From Nymphaea colorata (lineage: Eukaryota > Streptophyta > Magnoliopsida > Nymphaeales > Nymphaeaceae), in contig NC_045140.1 of the NCBI RefSeq assembly GCF_008831285.2, positions 1,343,528 to 1,407,527 on the forward strand: a DNA stretch of 64,000 bases, given 5' to 3'. Under the pieces are notes generated by a model. It was not told where the DNA came from, made no database searches, and saw nothing but the letters and a program-made list of their open reading frames with translations. Of this stretch, positions 37,154-48,730 are shown one piece after another (position 1 is the first letter of the stretch; every line of letters starts with the position of its first letter). Both the position numbers and the translations under genes were made by a program.

Positions 37154-37730
37154 ATAAACTAAAGTTGGTAAATTAGTTGATCACAGGTGGCTCTTGACGT
37201 GACTCAGACCGTATAACTCTGATCCCCGTTTGTCTCGGGAAAGCAATATCGTAAACGAAATGTATTTATAAAAGCAAAGTGGACGCTGATGATCATGATC
37301 TAGGCATCAATATTTTATTAAACCTCTAAATGAAGCCAATTCATGAAAAACCAAATGCCAGAGCAAATGCATCGACCATTTGTCTTCAAACTATTGTTAT
37401 TGTTGGTGGCGGGCCAATCCATGCATGATCCTGCCATGACAAAAGTCCGGGGATATCCCAAAAACGCCGAATTCCTTCCTCCTTTACTTTATTATTGGGA
37501 TTTATTTGAACTTATGGTTATTTTCTTTTAACTTCAGACTAACAACGACTACCATTTAAAATCCAAAAAAATAATAACTATGAGAATCAAACTGATGACC
37601 ATGCTTTTATCGATTCACTAGTTCGACCAAATATGCTAACACTTCTCGAGGCAGAAGTGCCCCTACATGAAAGTAATTTTCTTTTTTTTTAATAAAAATT
37701 TTGATTTTAGTAAGAGTTTGGGACTTGCAG
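37154..37730. other. Intergenic sequence without recognised features
   Basis: Nothing beyond short incoherent frames. Confidence 0.35.
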
Positions 37731-37859
37731 GGATGTAAAAGTTACAAAGCTCATGAGAACAATCTGGAGCTTGAAGAGCGATTGGAGGCAGCAGCCATGA
37801 GAGTAAGCTGGAAACGCGAGAGAGTCCTAAACAAGGAACTCTACCACAATGTGGTTGCT
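37731..37859 (+). pseudogene. Orphan exon with canonical splice sites, coiled-coil-like
   Basis: A pyrimidine-poor but valid acceptor (GGGACTTGCAG) precedes exactly 43 codons, followed by a consensus donor GTGAGT. The frame is phase 0 at both ends and encodes a charged, helix-favouring stretch including NNLELEERLEAAAMRVSWKR. This looks like a real exon of a coiled-coil protein, but no adjacent exons or start are visible. It could be a captured exon or the remnant of a gene displaced by the duplication. Confidence 0.35.
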
Positions 37860-38572
37860 GTGAGTGTTGACCTTGTTCTTGAAAAGAAAATGTTATCTTT
37901 TGCAATTAAATATGTATTAAGGTGATGGCCTTGTTTTCCTTCCCATGCAAATATGTTATTGGGAGTTGTTGGTTCTTTCTTTTTCCTTGGGGACAGAGGA
38001 AGGCATTGTATATTGACCAGCGCATTCTCTGAAGTTGGTACGTTGAGTGTTCCTTAGTCAGGCTCGGCCAAAACTCTTTGAGTGCTTCCCTCCCTCGCCG
38101 CTTGGAGGCTCAAACCAGAGCTCTTTAGTGCCCTTATGTTAGAAACTTCAAGCTGCTGTAATGTGTTTTTGTGCTTGATTGGCAAAAAAGGAGTTTTAGA
38201 CGATAGATACTTCATAAGAAGTTGAACATTTCTCTAAATAATCTAAAGATGTCATTTCTTGAATCGGGATACAAGCCGAAGATTTACAGTCCCAACCACC
38301 AGCTCAAGGTGAAAGTTTCAAACGTTCTCTTAAATAAACCCTTTTGCAAAGTGACCCGGAGGGCCGTTTCTACGCTAGGTATTTTCTTCACATGTCAACA
38401 CGAGAGAGGGAGACACAGAACTTTTTACCGAATCCAAAATTGTCTTCAATGAAGGCCCCTCCATCGCTTTCCTTGTCTCAAAATCAAATCCACCTATTAA
38501 ATCTTTCTCCACTCTTCCCCTCACCTTCTCTCGCCCTTCCCCCACCTTCTTCCTTCCATTTCCTCCACCTCA
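37860..38572 (+). promoter_or_regulatory. Upstream region and 5' UTR of the WD40 gene
   Basis: The last 120 bases before the start codon are very CT-rich, as in many plant leaders, and contain a weak TATA-like CTATTAAATC at about 38494. The earlier part shows no coding signal. The pseudogene copy lacks a matching leader. Confidence 0.4.
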
Positions 38573-39823
38573 ATGGTGGTCCTTGGTTGCCTGACTTTTC
38601 CCTCCGCTACTTCAGGGAGCCCGGTACCAGAAAACTTGGTTTTTCCGACGAGTTCCCTCACGTCCGGCAATTGTTCCGGTGCCACCACCCCTCCCTCCAA
38701 CCCCGACCTCCTCCTGCTCTCCCCTCAGTCCAGTCTCCCTTCCGTTCCTTCCCTTCACAACTGCTCTCCAGACAATCCTAACGTTAGTGCTGGTACTGCT
38801 TCCTATGTCACCTTCTCCACCAAGACCCCTTACGGCGCGGTACATGCTCTCGCAGCCTCTGCCAACTGTGTTTTCGCCGGCACCACTGCGCTCCTTCGCT
38901 TCCCAAACGCCGGCGACCTATCGGAATCCGAAACCCTCGCCGTTACCTCAGCCGGTGGCGCCATTAAGTCTATTGCTCCGTCTGGCGGAAGGCTGTTTAC
39001 CGCTCACCAGGACGGCAAGATTCGGGTCTGGGAGCACGCCGGACCGAAGCGTTTCCGTCGAGTCGCCACCCTCCCCACCATATCCGATCGGGCGTTCCGC
39101 TTCCTCCTGCCCCGCAACCACGTCCAGGTTCGGCGCCACCACACCAGCCTGTGGATCAAGCACGTGGACGTCGTCTCTGCGCTCGCCATCCGCGGCGGTC
39201 TGCTCTACTCCGCCTCATGGGACCGCACGCTCAAGGTCTGGCGCGTCTCCGACTTCCGCTGCCTGGAATCCGTCCGAGCCCACGACGACGCCATTAATGC
39301 CCTCGCGGTCTCCGCCGAGGGCACAGTCTACACCGGCTCGGCCGACACAAGAATCAAGATCTGGGCGCGTCCGGCGGGACGAAAGAAGCACTCCCTGGTG
39401 GCGACCCTAGAGAAGCACCGGTCAGCGGTCAACGCGCTCGCACTGAGCTCGGATGGGTCGGTGCTGTACTCCGGCGCCTGTGACCGGTCCATCTTAGTCT
39501 GGGAGAAGGAGGGCGGCGCCGGCGTGATGGCCGTGACTGGCGCGCTCCGCGGCCACAAGCACGCCGTGCTCTGCCTCGCATACGCATCAGAGCTCCTGAT
39601 CAGCGGCTCGGCCGACCAGACGATCCGAATATGGCGGCGAGGCGTCGACAACCAGTACAGCACGGTGGCAGTACTCGAAGGGCACGAACGGCCGATCAAG
39701 TCGTTGGTCGTCGCGCCCACCGAACCCACTTCCGAGTCGGTGCTAATCTACAGTGGGAGCTTGGATGGTGTAATCAAGGTCTGGCGAGTTTGGCAACCCT
39801 GGAATGCTCTAACCAAGAACTAA
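38573..39823 (+). CDS. Intronless WD40-repeat protein, JINGUBANG-like
   Basis: A single uninterrupted frame encodes 416 residues. The first 80 or so are a low-complexity Ser/Pro/Asn leader. Seven WD40 units follow, starting near residues 88, 129, 200, 240, 285, 330 and 374, with core endings such as IRVWEH, LKVWRV, IKIWAR, ILVWEK, IRIWRR and IKVWRV. Together they should fold as one seven-bladed propeller, a scaffold for protein partners with no enzyme activity of its own. Intronless plant WD40 proteins of this layout are related to Arabidopsis JINGUBANG, a negative regulator of pollen germination; that role for this gene is inference. The coding region is much richer in G+C than its flanks. 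An inactivated paralogue lies about 16 kb downstream. Confidence 0.9.
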   Translation: MVVLGCLTFPSATSGSPVPENLVFPTSSLTSGNCSGATTPPSNPDLLLLSPQSSLPSVPSLHNCSPDNPNVSAGTASYVTFSTKTPYGAVHALAASANCVFAGTTALLRFPNAGDLSESETLAVTSAGGAIKSIAPSGGRLFTAHQDGKIRVWEHAGPKRFRRVATLPTISDRAFRFLLPRNHVQVRRHHTSLWIKHVDVVSALAIRGGLLYSASWDRTLKVWRVSDFRCLESVRAHDDAINALAVSAEGTVYTGSADTRIKIWARPAGRKKHSLVATLEKHRSAVNALALSSDGSVLYSGACDRSILVWEKEGGAGVMAVTGALRGHKHAVLCLAYASELLISGSADQTIRIWRRGVDNQYSTVAVLEGHERPIKSLVVAPTEPTSESVLIYSGSLDGVIKVWRVWQPWNALTKN

Positions 39824-40269
39824 GCAATTAATTAATCAACACAGTTAGACATACACATTATAATCTAAATTATCTTGTTAACATCTACATTATTTTAGAG
39901 TTTGTGTGATTTACTTTAAGGGCACGTTGATAAAGTTGATTAAAGGCTGTCCGTTTGCTTGTATCCAAGATTTTCGAGATCTTGCTTGTCCAAGAAACGC
40001 AATGTCAGGAACAATGCAAAATGAAAGCAGGCATAATAAATTTTGATGTGTTCAGAAAAGCTTGAACCTGTAAACAGAAGTAGCCTTTGAAACGTCGACG
40101 TCATTCATCTTCGAGTTGTCGGTGCTGGTGTAGGTGAAGGGGCAGAAGCTCCTGCGTGCCTTCACATTAATGGCGTGTTTGGAACCACTGACCAAGTTCG
40201 CGATCTGGTGTCTAATTCTGAATTCGGTGTTGATAGGAACGTGATGTTCGTGATAATGATCACGGTTGG
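39824..40269. other. 3' flank of the WD40 gene, duplicated downstream of the pseudogene
   Basis: The sequence just after the stop codon and around 40205-40240 (TGAATTCGGTGTTGATAGGA) matches that after the pseudogene (56620-56690 and 56916-56950), showing that the duplication extended beyond the gene. No second gene is visible. Confidence 0.5.
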
Positions 40270-40401
40270 TCGTGATCTTGAAGATCAGAGAGTCTCTAAG
40301 ATCACGAACTATGTCGTGATCTTGAAGATCAGAGAGTCTTTTAGATCACGAACTATGTCGTGATCTTGAAGATCAGAGAGTCTTTTAGATCACAAACTAT
40401 G
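40270..40401. repeat. Three-copy 44-bp tandem repeat with internal palindromes
   Basis: Units start at 40270, 40314 and 40358 and are nearly identical. Each contains GTGATCTTGAAGATC and AGATCACGAACTATGTCG, so single strands could fold through GATCACGA/TCGTGATC pairing. The repeat interrupts the WD40 3' flank, and the corresponding site in copy 2 has none. The two later units are the more alike, suggesting recent slippage. Confidence 0.9.
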
Positions 40402-41479
40402 TAACTCCACAGAGTGTGGAAGGTGGCAGAGGGTTTGTCCATGTTCTTAAATAGTACGTCACCTTTTGCAATTTGTTGTATTTATGTTGGGGATGCTTGT
40501 TTTTCCTCCTCCCATAGATATATATATATGGAGCAAAGTCCTTTTTTCATTCTAATACGACTGTTTGTAGTGACTGGTTTGCATGGAGCTATTTGTAAAA
40601 GAACTCATAGCATATAAACTATCAGAGAGAGAGAGAGAGGGAGATAGAGTATATACTACATAGTGAGTTACATATTACAGTATGGAAATCAGATTAGGAA
40701 ATGTCTTTTGAAAATTCTAACACATGCGATCATAAAACAATATCCAAAAATACTTCAATTTTTCAAGTACATTCAAATTTGTTGCAGTGTACATGATATT
40801 ATTACTTAAGCATCCAAAAGTATTGCACCAATTAATATATTTTTAGGTCCTTAAAACATGGTGGACGTTGGAATTATTGTCCTTTTGGCGTTTGAAATGA
40901 GAACACGGATGCTTGGCTTTTAAAATATAGTTGCACAAATTGCTCCCCAAAAAAGAAGCACAAGGCCATGATCCTAGTACACTTCACTCTTCCTCAATAA
41001 ATCAAACTTATCGGTTTTTTTCCTTGTTTATATAGTTTTGATGGATTATCGTTTCTCTTTCTACGAGTTTTAGCATCTACTACACTTCAATTTGTATATC
41101 AATGACAACACGTACATTGACACTTGAAATAGAGACTAGCTGCCAAACAGGTTCTATCCCAAGCCATTGTGCCAACCCCTACGAACAATTATAGCATTCT
41201 TTTAAAATTATGTGTATGTTTCTGCATGTTAAGTGGGAGAAGGAGAGGTCAAAAATGAAAAGGAAGGAGTTGGAAAGAGAGAAACAAAATTCAGTTTAAA
41301 CTGAATTTGAAATTGACCTCTCCCTCTTTCTTTTCTGCTGATTTAGTTTGAATTCTTACGACACTCGGTTGAACCCATGTTCTTGGTGTTAGAAATTGAA
41401 TTGCATTGACCAAGTTGTCGGTTTCAGCACTTATTATTTTATACATTTTACCAAGAAAAAGTTAAAAGTTAAAGATATT
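40402..41479. repeat. Low-copy sequence, partly repeated at 51180-51400
   Basis: The stretch 40640-41000 matches 51180-51400 through blocks such as TACTTAAGCATCCAAAAGTA versus the version with GAGCATCCATAAG, TTTTTAGGTCC and TTTGAAATGAGAA. The first 100 bases match the pseudogene flank at 56950-57030 (GTTGGGGATG). It contains a GA microsatellite at 40624-40640. Non-coding. Confidence 0.5.
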
Positions 41480-41910
41480 AAAAAAATAATAAAGTCACAA
41501 CATGTGAAATGTGGAACCCTTGAATTAAATAAGTTGGCCAGCAATGTTTCCATTCCAATTGAATCGATTCATTTTGTGAGGCACAGGAAATCCAAAGGTG
41601 ATTGCATCATATATGTGGACTTGGAGCACGAGAGTGATGACATGCCAACTTCTCAAAGAGACAGGACATTAAATAGGGCGTTGGTCTATTGACGTGGACT
41701 AAACGAAACCAAGCCTTTTCACATCATTATATCATCACAGAGAAACCTTTCATCAATGTGAAATAAATGTGGGAGAAGAACTATTTCACTAGCTGAAAAT
41801 GTTGACAAAGAAGCACAGCTAGTGTTACTGTTGAACATGGTCAGGCCATATATATAAAACAAAATATGTGTGTGCGAGAGAGATTCACCAACAAATCCCA
41901 ATGTTGAAAT
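41480..41910. repeat. Copy 1 of a three-copy low-copy block (others at 49860-50220 and 57285-57560)
   Basis: Shared motifs in the same order include a GTGGACTTGGAGC or GTGGACTTTGAGC core, CTTCTCAAAGAGAC or CTTCTCACGAGAC, TCATCAATGTGAAAT, GAAAATGTTGACAAAGAA and a final CATATATA stretch. A 98-residue frame crosses it but is not conserved in the other copies, so I do not call a gene. Confidence 0.6.
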
Positions 41911-41916
41911 ACTCTA

Positions 41917-42524
<608 letters not shown>

Positions 42525-42976
42525 GTGTCGGTTACAAATCCCCACCTTACAAGTATTAAAAATTGTGAAAAATCTTCAACAGCTCATAAATGAGGTTGCT
42601 AAGTGGTTGGTTATTTTGATTCATAGTATTTTCAAGGTTGAAACCGCAGTTGCCCGGGGTGGGTTAAGATTCATCAAACTAGAGCCCTGAGCTCAATGAG
42701 AGTGGTCGGGTCGTTTCATTGGTATCATACCCTAGTTCAACACACAACCTGGGGTCCTCCATGCAAGAATGTGTGTGCTTATAATGTCCAAGTTTGAAAA
42801 GTTTAGTTTCATATTAAAAATTGTGAGACATATTCAAAAATTTATAAAATGAGTCATTAAGTGGTTGCTTGTTCGTGTTCTTAACCTTGAAATCAACACT
42901 AAAAACTGAAGTTGCTAGAAAATGTGTTAAATACGTCGAATTATAGACCCAAGCCCGGTGGAAATGATCGGGTCAT
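42525..42976 (+). mobile_element. Second, more decayed copy of the TRIM family
   Basis: Two direct repeats (about 42525-42718 and 42785-42976) share AATTGTGA, AAGTGGTTG, AGTTGC and GGTCGGGTCGTT-type motifs with each other and with the TRIM at 14578. After the left repeat (ending GTCGTTTCA) comes TGGTATCATACC, a degraded primer-binding site, and the internal part is only about 65 bp. No coding region. It is older than the first copy, judging by its divergence. Confidence 0.6.
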
Positions 42977-44380
42977 TCGCCGAATGACTAAAATTTAAAA
43001 AGTTATTACCAAAAAACAATAATTAAATTGACGCTAGCCCACAGTTTATGGTGGAATAAATTGAACCTTAGACAAGTGGGAGAAGGTCGCCCGAAACTCC
43101 GAGCCCAACTCCTGTAGATATGTTAAATATAATATTGATTCCAAAAGCGGGCATCTACTCTGAGGAATCAGCTGATTAACAAGTGCTTTCTTGGCGGTAA
43201 CTAGCAGTACTTTTGGGGTCTTGTAGCTGGGGCTTCTCCCGAAGCCAGCCATGCATATCTCAAACTTTCTACAACCAACGAAGAAGAATATGGAATTGCT
43301 TAGGAAATAGAACACCACTGAATCTGCAAGATATTGTGAACATGGCAGAGACTGATTGACCGCAGATGCTCTTTCCAGTAAGTGCCATACAGATTAGCTA
43401 TAGACTTACGGTTAGTCCATCCTGTTCCTTGGGCAAAAAGCATTTGGGTGCCCAACTCATGTCTTTTCAAGCTCCCCACTTGATTGATTGACTCGTGGAA
43501 TCAGGTTCCTTGACATTGTATTTTACCAAATCTGGGGACATGCGAAATGTCTTCCTCCTCACCGATCATGTCTCTGCACCAAAAGCTGGAAAACCTGGAC
43601 AGAGACTCTACGAGATTTTATGTAACTGTTTCATGTATTTATTTTAATATTGAGATAGATTTATAGAACACGGACTCGTGATATCCTTAATATTTAGAAT
43701 AGATCCATAAAACAATGACATAGTGTTGTTGTTGCGAGTATTGAAGCAACTTGAGCTCAGCTCACACTATCTTCTTTAAGATCCAGTTAAGCACAAGCTT
43801 GTATTGATTATTAAACAAGTTCATCTCCATATTGAATTCGACAAGTTGAACGGGTCGCACCTCAGTCGTTTGTGCTTGAACTCGTATGAGGTCACAATCA
43901 CAAGTTTGATTAGGCTCAAATATATAGTGAGTGTCTGGCTCCGCGACCGGATCAAGAACACGAACACGGCAGGGAATCAACATGGAGCCATCGAGCTTGC
44001 AAACTACAAAACCAATCAAACAATATGATGTCGTGTCCCGGGCCACATCGGTCGAATTATATTTCAAGCAGTGGTCCACCGAGACAAATCAGTTCTGACC
44101 CCCTCTAAAGACTTGTCTACAAAAGGAATAAGAACGTACGCAAGTGGACACGCCAACCGGCCGGCAGCACATCCTGAGGTGGAAATTTAAAAGCGGGGGC
44201 TGCAAAACCATGTGAACAGAAAAGGATACAGAGAAGAAAGAAAAGAATGATAACACACCGAGTCTAAAGAATCAATTCCATTTGGGAAGCAAGCGATTTC
44301 GGCACTGCTTTTTCCGGCGATCGATCCGGACAACCTGAGACGCGAATAGGCGAAGGGTGGCTTAATTATGACGTACATGC
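42977..44380. other. Intergenic with uncertain coding-like stretches
   Basis: The minus-strand frames at 43046-43318 and 43762-44079 show no domain or splice logic. 43620-43740 resembles the TTTCATGAATCT repeat family, and 43750-44000 contains short CTCGAACT-type motifs. No gene called. Confidence 0.35.
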
Positions 44381-44550
44381 ACGTTCCAAGAACACAATAT
44401 TCATGTTCGAGAAAACATAGCGTAGTTGTGTCTGAGAAGAGCGTCCATAATTACATCACATTTCCTAGAACAAAAGCATAATGTTCTTGCAAACCTAATG
44501 TTTTTCTTATAAAATGCCCTCTATGTATTCAATTATATATTGTCCATTCG
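44381..44550. repeat. Low-copy block repeated at 51385-51560
   Basis: Shared order of AAACATAGCGTAGTTGTGTCT (variant AAGCATAGTCTAGTTATG), TTACATCACATTTCCTAGAA and AAAATGCCCTCTA. Non-coding, part of the duplicated landscape around the WD40 copies. Confidence 0.6.
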
Positions 44551-44651
44551 TTGCATAGAAGATCAATTCAATGCCATATACACACCCATATGTACTTCAC
44601 ACAACATGGTTTTTGTCTCTTACTCAAGTGGTCTGGTTTTTTTATGAAATT

Positions 44652-44691
<40 letters not shown>

Positions 44692-45033
44692 GATGACATG
44701 CATTGCGGAGCATTGCGTTGCATGTGTCCCATTCATCAACTAAAGCATGTAGAGATAACGTTGTACAGTGTGGGGTACAAGTCGAAGAAGGTCGGAAGCA
44801 AACAGGTGGTAGGGACAAGCAGCAATTGGAAGGGGACGGACGGTTGGAGTGTTGTGCTCGAAAAGGGCATGAATGCAGCGACCAAAGTGGTCCTAACTAG
44901 TGTGGACACATCCTGCCCTCATGTCCACAAAGTAAACGTACTCAGCCCCAATTGAAGGTTTCTGGATGCATCCAGCAGAGACATTTTTTGGTACCATCAA
45001 CTTTTGATCCATTGAGGGTTGTGTGTGTGTGTG

Positions 45034-45042
<9 letters not shown>
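44551..45042. repeat. AC, TA and GT microsatellites with intervening sequence
   Basis: An AC run at 44653-44672 passes into TA, and a GT run lies at about 45018-45041. The frame across 44551-44955 is created partly by the microsatellite and is not called a gene. Confidence 0.6.
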
Positions 45043-45095
<53 letters not shown>

Positions 45096-45110
45096 AGAGA
45101 GAGAGAGAAA
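45043..45110. repeat. TA then GA compound microsatellite
   Basis: About 25 TA units followed directly by about seven GA units, continuing the GT run before it. Confidence 0.95.
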
Positions 45111-46999
45111 GATGGTATGTACGTTCTTATATGTACTCCTTTTCAAATGGAGGTCATAAATTTTGTAAGTTTAAATAAGAATGTATAGAAAGCTTCTCCA
45201 GCCGAAACTTTGAAAATGTGATAACTTGTCTTTTCTTGGATGAATGAGGACGTGCTCACCCTTAATTAGTCTGAGAGCACTGCACATGGGTATCTAAAGC
45301 AATTAAAGCGAACGTTCATCTGCAAAGTCAATGAAGGAATCCGCGTTATGTCTTCCTTTCTCCCAATGATCGTGGTAGATGGATGTAGAGTATCTTGACT
45401 GCGAAATTGTCTATATATTTCTTCAAGTTGGTGAGATCAGATCACGAATTCTTAAATTTAAAACGACGTGCCAACTCAAGTCTATATATTTCTCCAAGTT
45501 TATGAGGACAGATGAAAACTTAGTCTTATGAAAATCAGTTTTTTAATGAGTTTTCTAAACTTGGTCGATTTGTTTATGTGGTGGCATGCCAAAAAACCTG
45601 GCTTTTATGAGAAGAGTTATGTTTTTACTTTCAGGTTTCGTTTCCTCAAACACAGTTCTAATGACAACCAAATAGGTCGAGAAAGTAGAGTTGGAGGCAA
45701 AATCTGGTTTTGTCTTCAAAACCTTGTTTTCGAGTGTCATCCAAACATCCCCTTAGTTTATTGAAAATTGAAAGAGAAGTTTTGAAATGTATATATAAGA
45801 AAATTAATGTCATCAGCATTGTTATGGTTCGATTAAAAACAAAACTTCACAATAGAATAAAAAGAAAAAACAAAAAACAAAGCGATGTAAAGAGAAAGCC
45901 GAAAGAAGAACAGGTTCTTTGTTGCTTTTCCTGATTTAAAATGCTAGTTGGCAAGTCTGCGTGATCTCAGATAAAGCCAACCACCGTCGGGTCAACCAAT
46001 GAGATCTCGAAATCATGTTGCCTTATCGGCTGAGGCCCACTTCCTTTCCTCTAACTGCAGCCTTCCTCTTTCTTTTGTCCGCGTTATGACAAAATATGTA
46101 TATGTACATTGCACGAAGTGAAGCGACCCAGGGTCCAAATCAATGTTTTTTCTTCCTTTTGTTGTAGTAATCAAGGTGGCAATGATTCTTCAATTTGGAA
46201 TCCAAACCTTTAAATAGTAGCACTTGGTTTACGTTAGTTTAAGAATGCTAATTTACAAACACAATCTCCAAAGATACCAAAACCGAGTCTGTATGGCCCA
46301 TTTTTGTTAGATGAGCCAATTGTAATATATGATTTATACGTTGATTCAACAAGACTAGCAGCTAGTATCTTTGCTTTTCAATCATGACATAAAATTTTGG
46401 AATCGTGCGATAATCATGGTAACCAAGTTGTAGATAAAAAAAGATTGAGAAATTTCCTAAATGTGGTCTGTAGGCATTATTGGCCGAACCGCGCAGAACT
46501 TGTGTGCTTATTGTTCTCTTTCTTATCTCTGAGCTGTTTCTTTCATGAAGTTTCAACCAAAATCAAAGAGACGGTACTGCAGAAAATCTGTTTAAGATAT
46601 TAGAGGCCACAAGATAGCTTACTAGTTCAATACTGATCCGTATGAAAGTAATTTGGATTTCGAGGAACCCCATACATCAAAAATAAGATTTGGACTGAAT
46701 CGTTAGAGCAAAAGAATTGCAATTAGGCATGAATCTTCTCTATCAACATTCTAATAGGATTATCAATTTTTCCTTAGAGTCCTGCTTGGAAGCAAATGCA
46801 AGTTCAAGAATTCAACAAATCTTCAAGTCACAAATGGAGGATAGAGTCTCATCTCTTGCTGGGTCAGAAGCTGTCACCGTGTATTGTGGAGTTGCATGCA
46901 GTCGAATGCGTCTCCAAGCGTCTTGCTAATTTTATTATGTGGTGACAAACACAAAAAACAAAGATAAGAAATGAAAAGGGACAAGTGAGATCATAAGGA
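45111..46999. other. Intergenic sequence without recognised genes
   Basis: Scattered frames of 60-78 residues lack domain or codon character. Confidence 0.4.
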
Positions 47000-47168
47000 A
47001 CCCTGTGATATTAGGAACACGATGTGAATGTTTCATGAATTTTTCTCAAAATGAGAGTAGATTTCATGCAACATTTGAATGTTGATAAGTGTCCTACGAA
47101 TATACTTCAAATTTGAGGTAGTTTCATGAAACATTTTCATATTCTTCTTAATGCCAAACAGCCCGTAA
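47000..47168. mobile_element. Probable copy of the TTTCATGAATCT MITE-like family
   Basis: It contains repeated TGTTTCATGAAT and AGTTTCATGAAACATTTT motifs and ends with ATGCCAAACAGCCCGTAAG, the complement of the GGCCTGTTTGGCA end seen at 30932. The left end is unclear. Confidence 0.4.
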
Positions 47169-47649
47169 GGGTTTTGTTCTTCGAGAGAGTTTAATTTGGA
47201 GCAATGCCACTAAGTATATCTTTAAAGGAGAGAAGATCACAATGGGTGAGCCTTGTTGAAAAGGGCAATATGTTAGGAGTGTCCCAATTGTATATCCCAA
47301 GAAGGAACGTCTTTAGTTAGTGCTTTTTGAAGCCACCTCTATCGGGGGAATATCCTTCAGGAAGCAACATCCATTCACTGGTCAGAACGTCTTTGGTCGT
47401 CCAGCTTGTTCTTCATTTTTCTTTGTTGGTAATGACTTGTTTTCTACTTTTGATCACAACATAGTACTGGTGAAGAGGCTTCATCTTTAATGTCAAGCGA
47501 ATGATGCATCGGCCACAATCTATGCAACTATTAACATTTGGAGATATATATATATATATATATCCAAATGTTATTGGGTGCATTCTTTTTTCTTTCACTC
47601 TCTCTCTTTTGACAAGTGGAGGCAGTGGTGTAGTTAGGTATAGGCCAGT
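47169..47649. other. Intergenic with a short inverted TA repeat
   Basis: At 47528-47573 a TA tract is flanked by inverted ACATTTGGA/TCCAAATGT, giving a small perfect hairpin. Nothing else is recognised. Confidence 0.45.
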
Positions 47650-48067
47650 GATGTCAAGGGATTGGATCCAAATCGGATACATCCTTGACCGGATCTGCTT
47701 TTTTAAATATTCACATATTCAAATCTAAATATAAGCAAAGGAAAATCATATCATAATCCGAATATGAAATCTGGTTTCACAATTCAAAACAGAGTTTCAC
47801 ATTCATATTCTAATCCAAATCTGAATTTTTGAACTGGATTTGGCCGATACTCAAAATGTAAGATTATTTGATATAAGATATTCATTTGAAACTAAATCTG
47901 ATCCGAAACTGATTGGATATTCTGTATATCTGAATTCAATTTGATTGTTTGTCATGTTTGAAATCCAAATCCAATTTGAGTTCTTAATGGACATTAAAGC
48001 TTCTTTTCATAGCCTTTTTTTTTGGACGGTCTGATCAGATATCCAATTCAAATCACTGTTGACATCC
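47650..48067. mobile_element. Copy of the roughly 400-bp MITE-like family, other orientation
   Basis: The left end GATGTCAAGGGATTGGATCC matches the complemented right end GGGATGTCAACAGTGATT in part. The internal CATATTCAAATCTAAAT and GATATTCATTTGAAACTAAA blocks are the reverse complement of those in the copies at 8521 and 36301. Non-coding. Confidence 0.55.
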
Positions 48068-48730
48068 CAAATATAGACATTTTGAACAGCTGCTCATGTA
48101 GACCAGTTTATTTTCAAAATTGGATTGGGTTGCTTACTTAGTCTCGGCCCAGAAATCTTAATTGCTCTTCTCCATCATTGGTGGTCTGAACAAAGTAGTA
48201 CATGTACTAGTGCTTGATAGTTTCGGATCACCTATCTGCAGCTACATTAAAAGGTATGCATTGTGAGGTCTTTAGTGTTTGAACTGAGGATCTTAGCAAT
48301 GTGGATCTTAAATCCACATTACGTGCAAAAATTTGTAGATTTAAGGTCAAACGGGGGCGAGGGAGTTTGTGCTTTTCATCTCCTACCTTGTTCATCACCA
48401 ACTTCCCTCTTGGTGCTTGCCCAAGAAATGATTCAGATTTCTGTTGGTGCCTTTTCGTCTTCATAGATATGGAGGACTATCATGTTAAACATTTGATTTC
48501 AAGGCAATGATTCTTTGTACATATGTTGATCTTTTCTCTGGAGATCCAAAAGTTTCCAAGATCTTATATTTGATGGTAAGCTAGCGAGACCCCATGATAT
48601 ATCTTGGTAGATTGGCAGGTCGATGCACTTCAATGTACTGCATTTTAAATCCTAACTTATTGAAGATCATTGTACAGAGAACGGGAAATCGAAGCGACAC
48701 GGACGCCATCAATCTGTGGAGCAGCAAGTG
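48068..48730. other. Intergenic, with a short motif repeated near 58096
   Basis: The segment 48270-48350 (GGATCTTAAATCCACATTACG) resembles 58090-58190 (GTGAATTTTAAATCCACATTACG), suggesting a further dispersed repeat. No gene. Confidence 0.35.

Noticed and set aside
38679-39410. A 243-residue frame overlapping the WD40 gene
   Set aside because: It is a shifted frame of the G+C-rich WD40 gene, rich in Pro, Ser and Arg, with no WD units.
39328-39729. Minus-strand 133-residue frame in the WD40 gene
   Set aside because: It is the antisense shadow of the WD40 coding region, and a counterpart appears antisense in the pseudogene.
43046-43318. Minus-strand 90-residue frame resembling a coding exon
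   Set aside because: There is no recognisable domain, and the flanking sequence gives no splice-consistent continuation.
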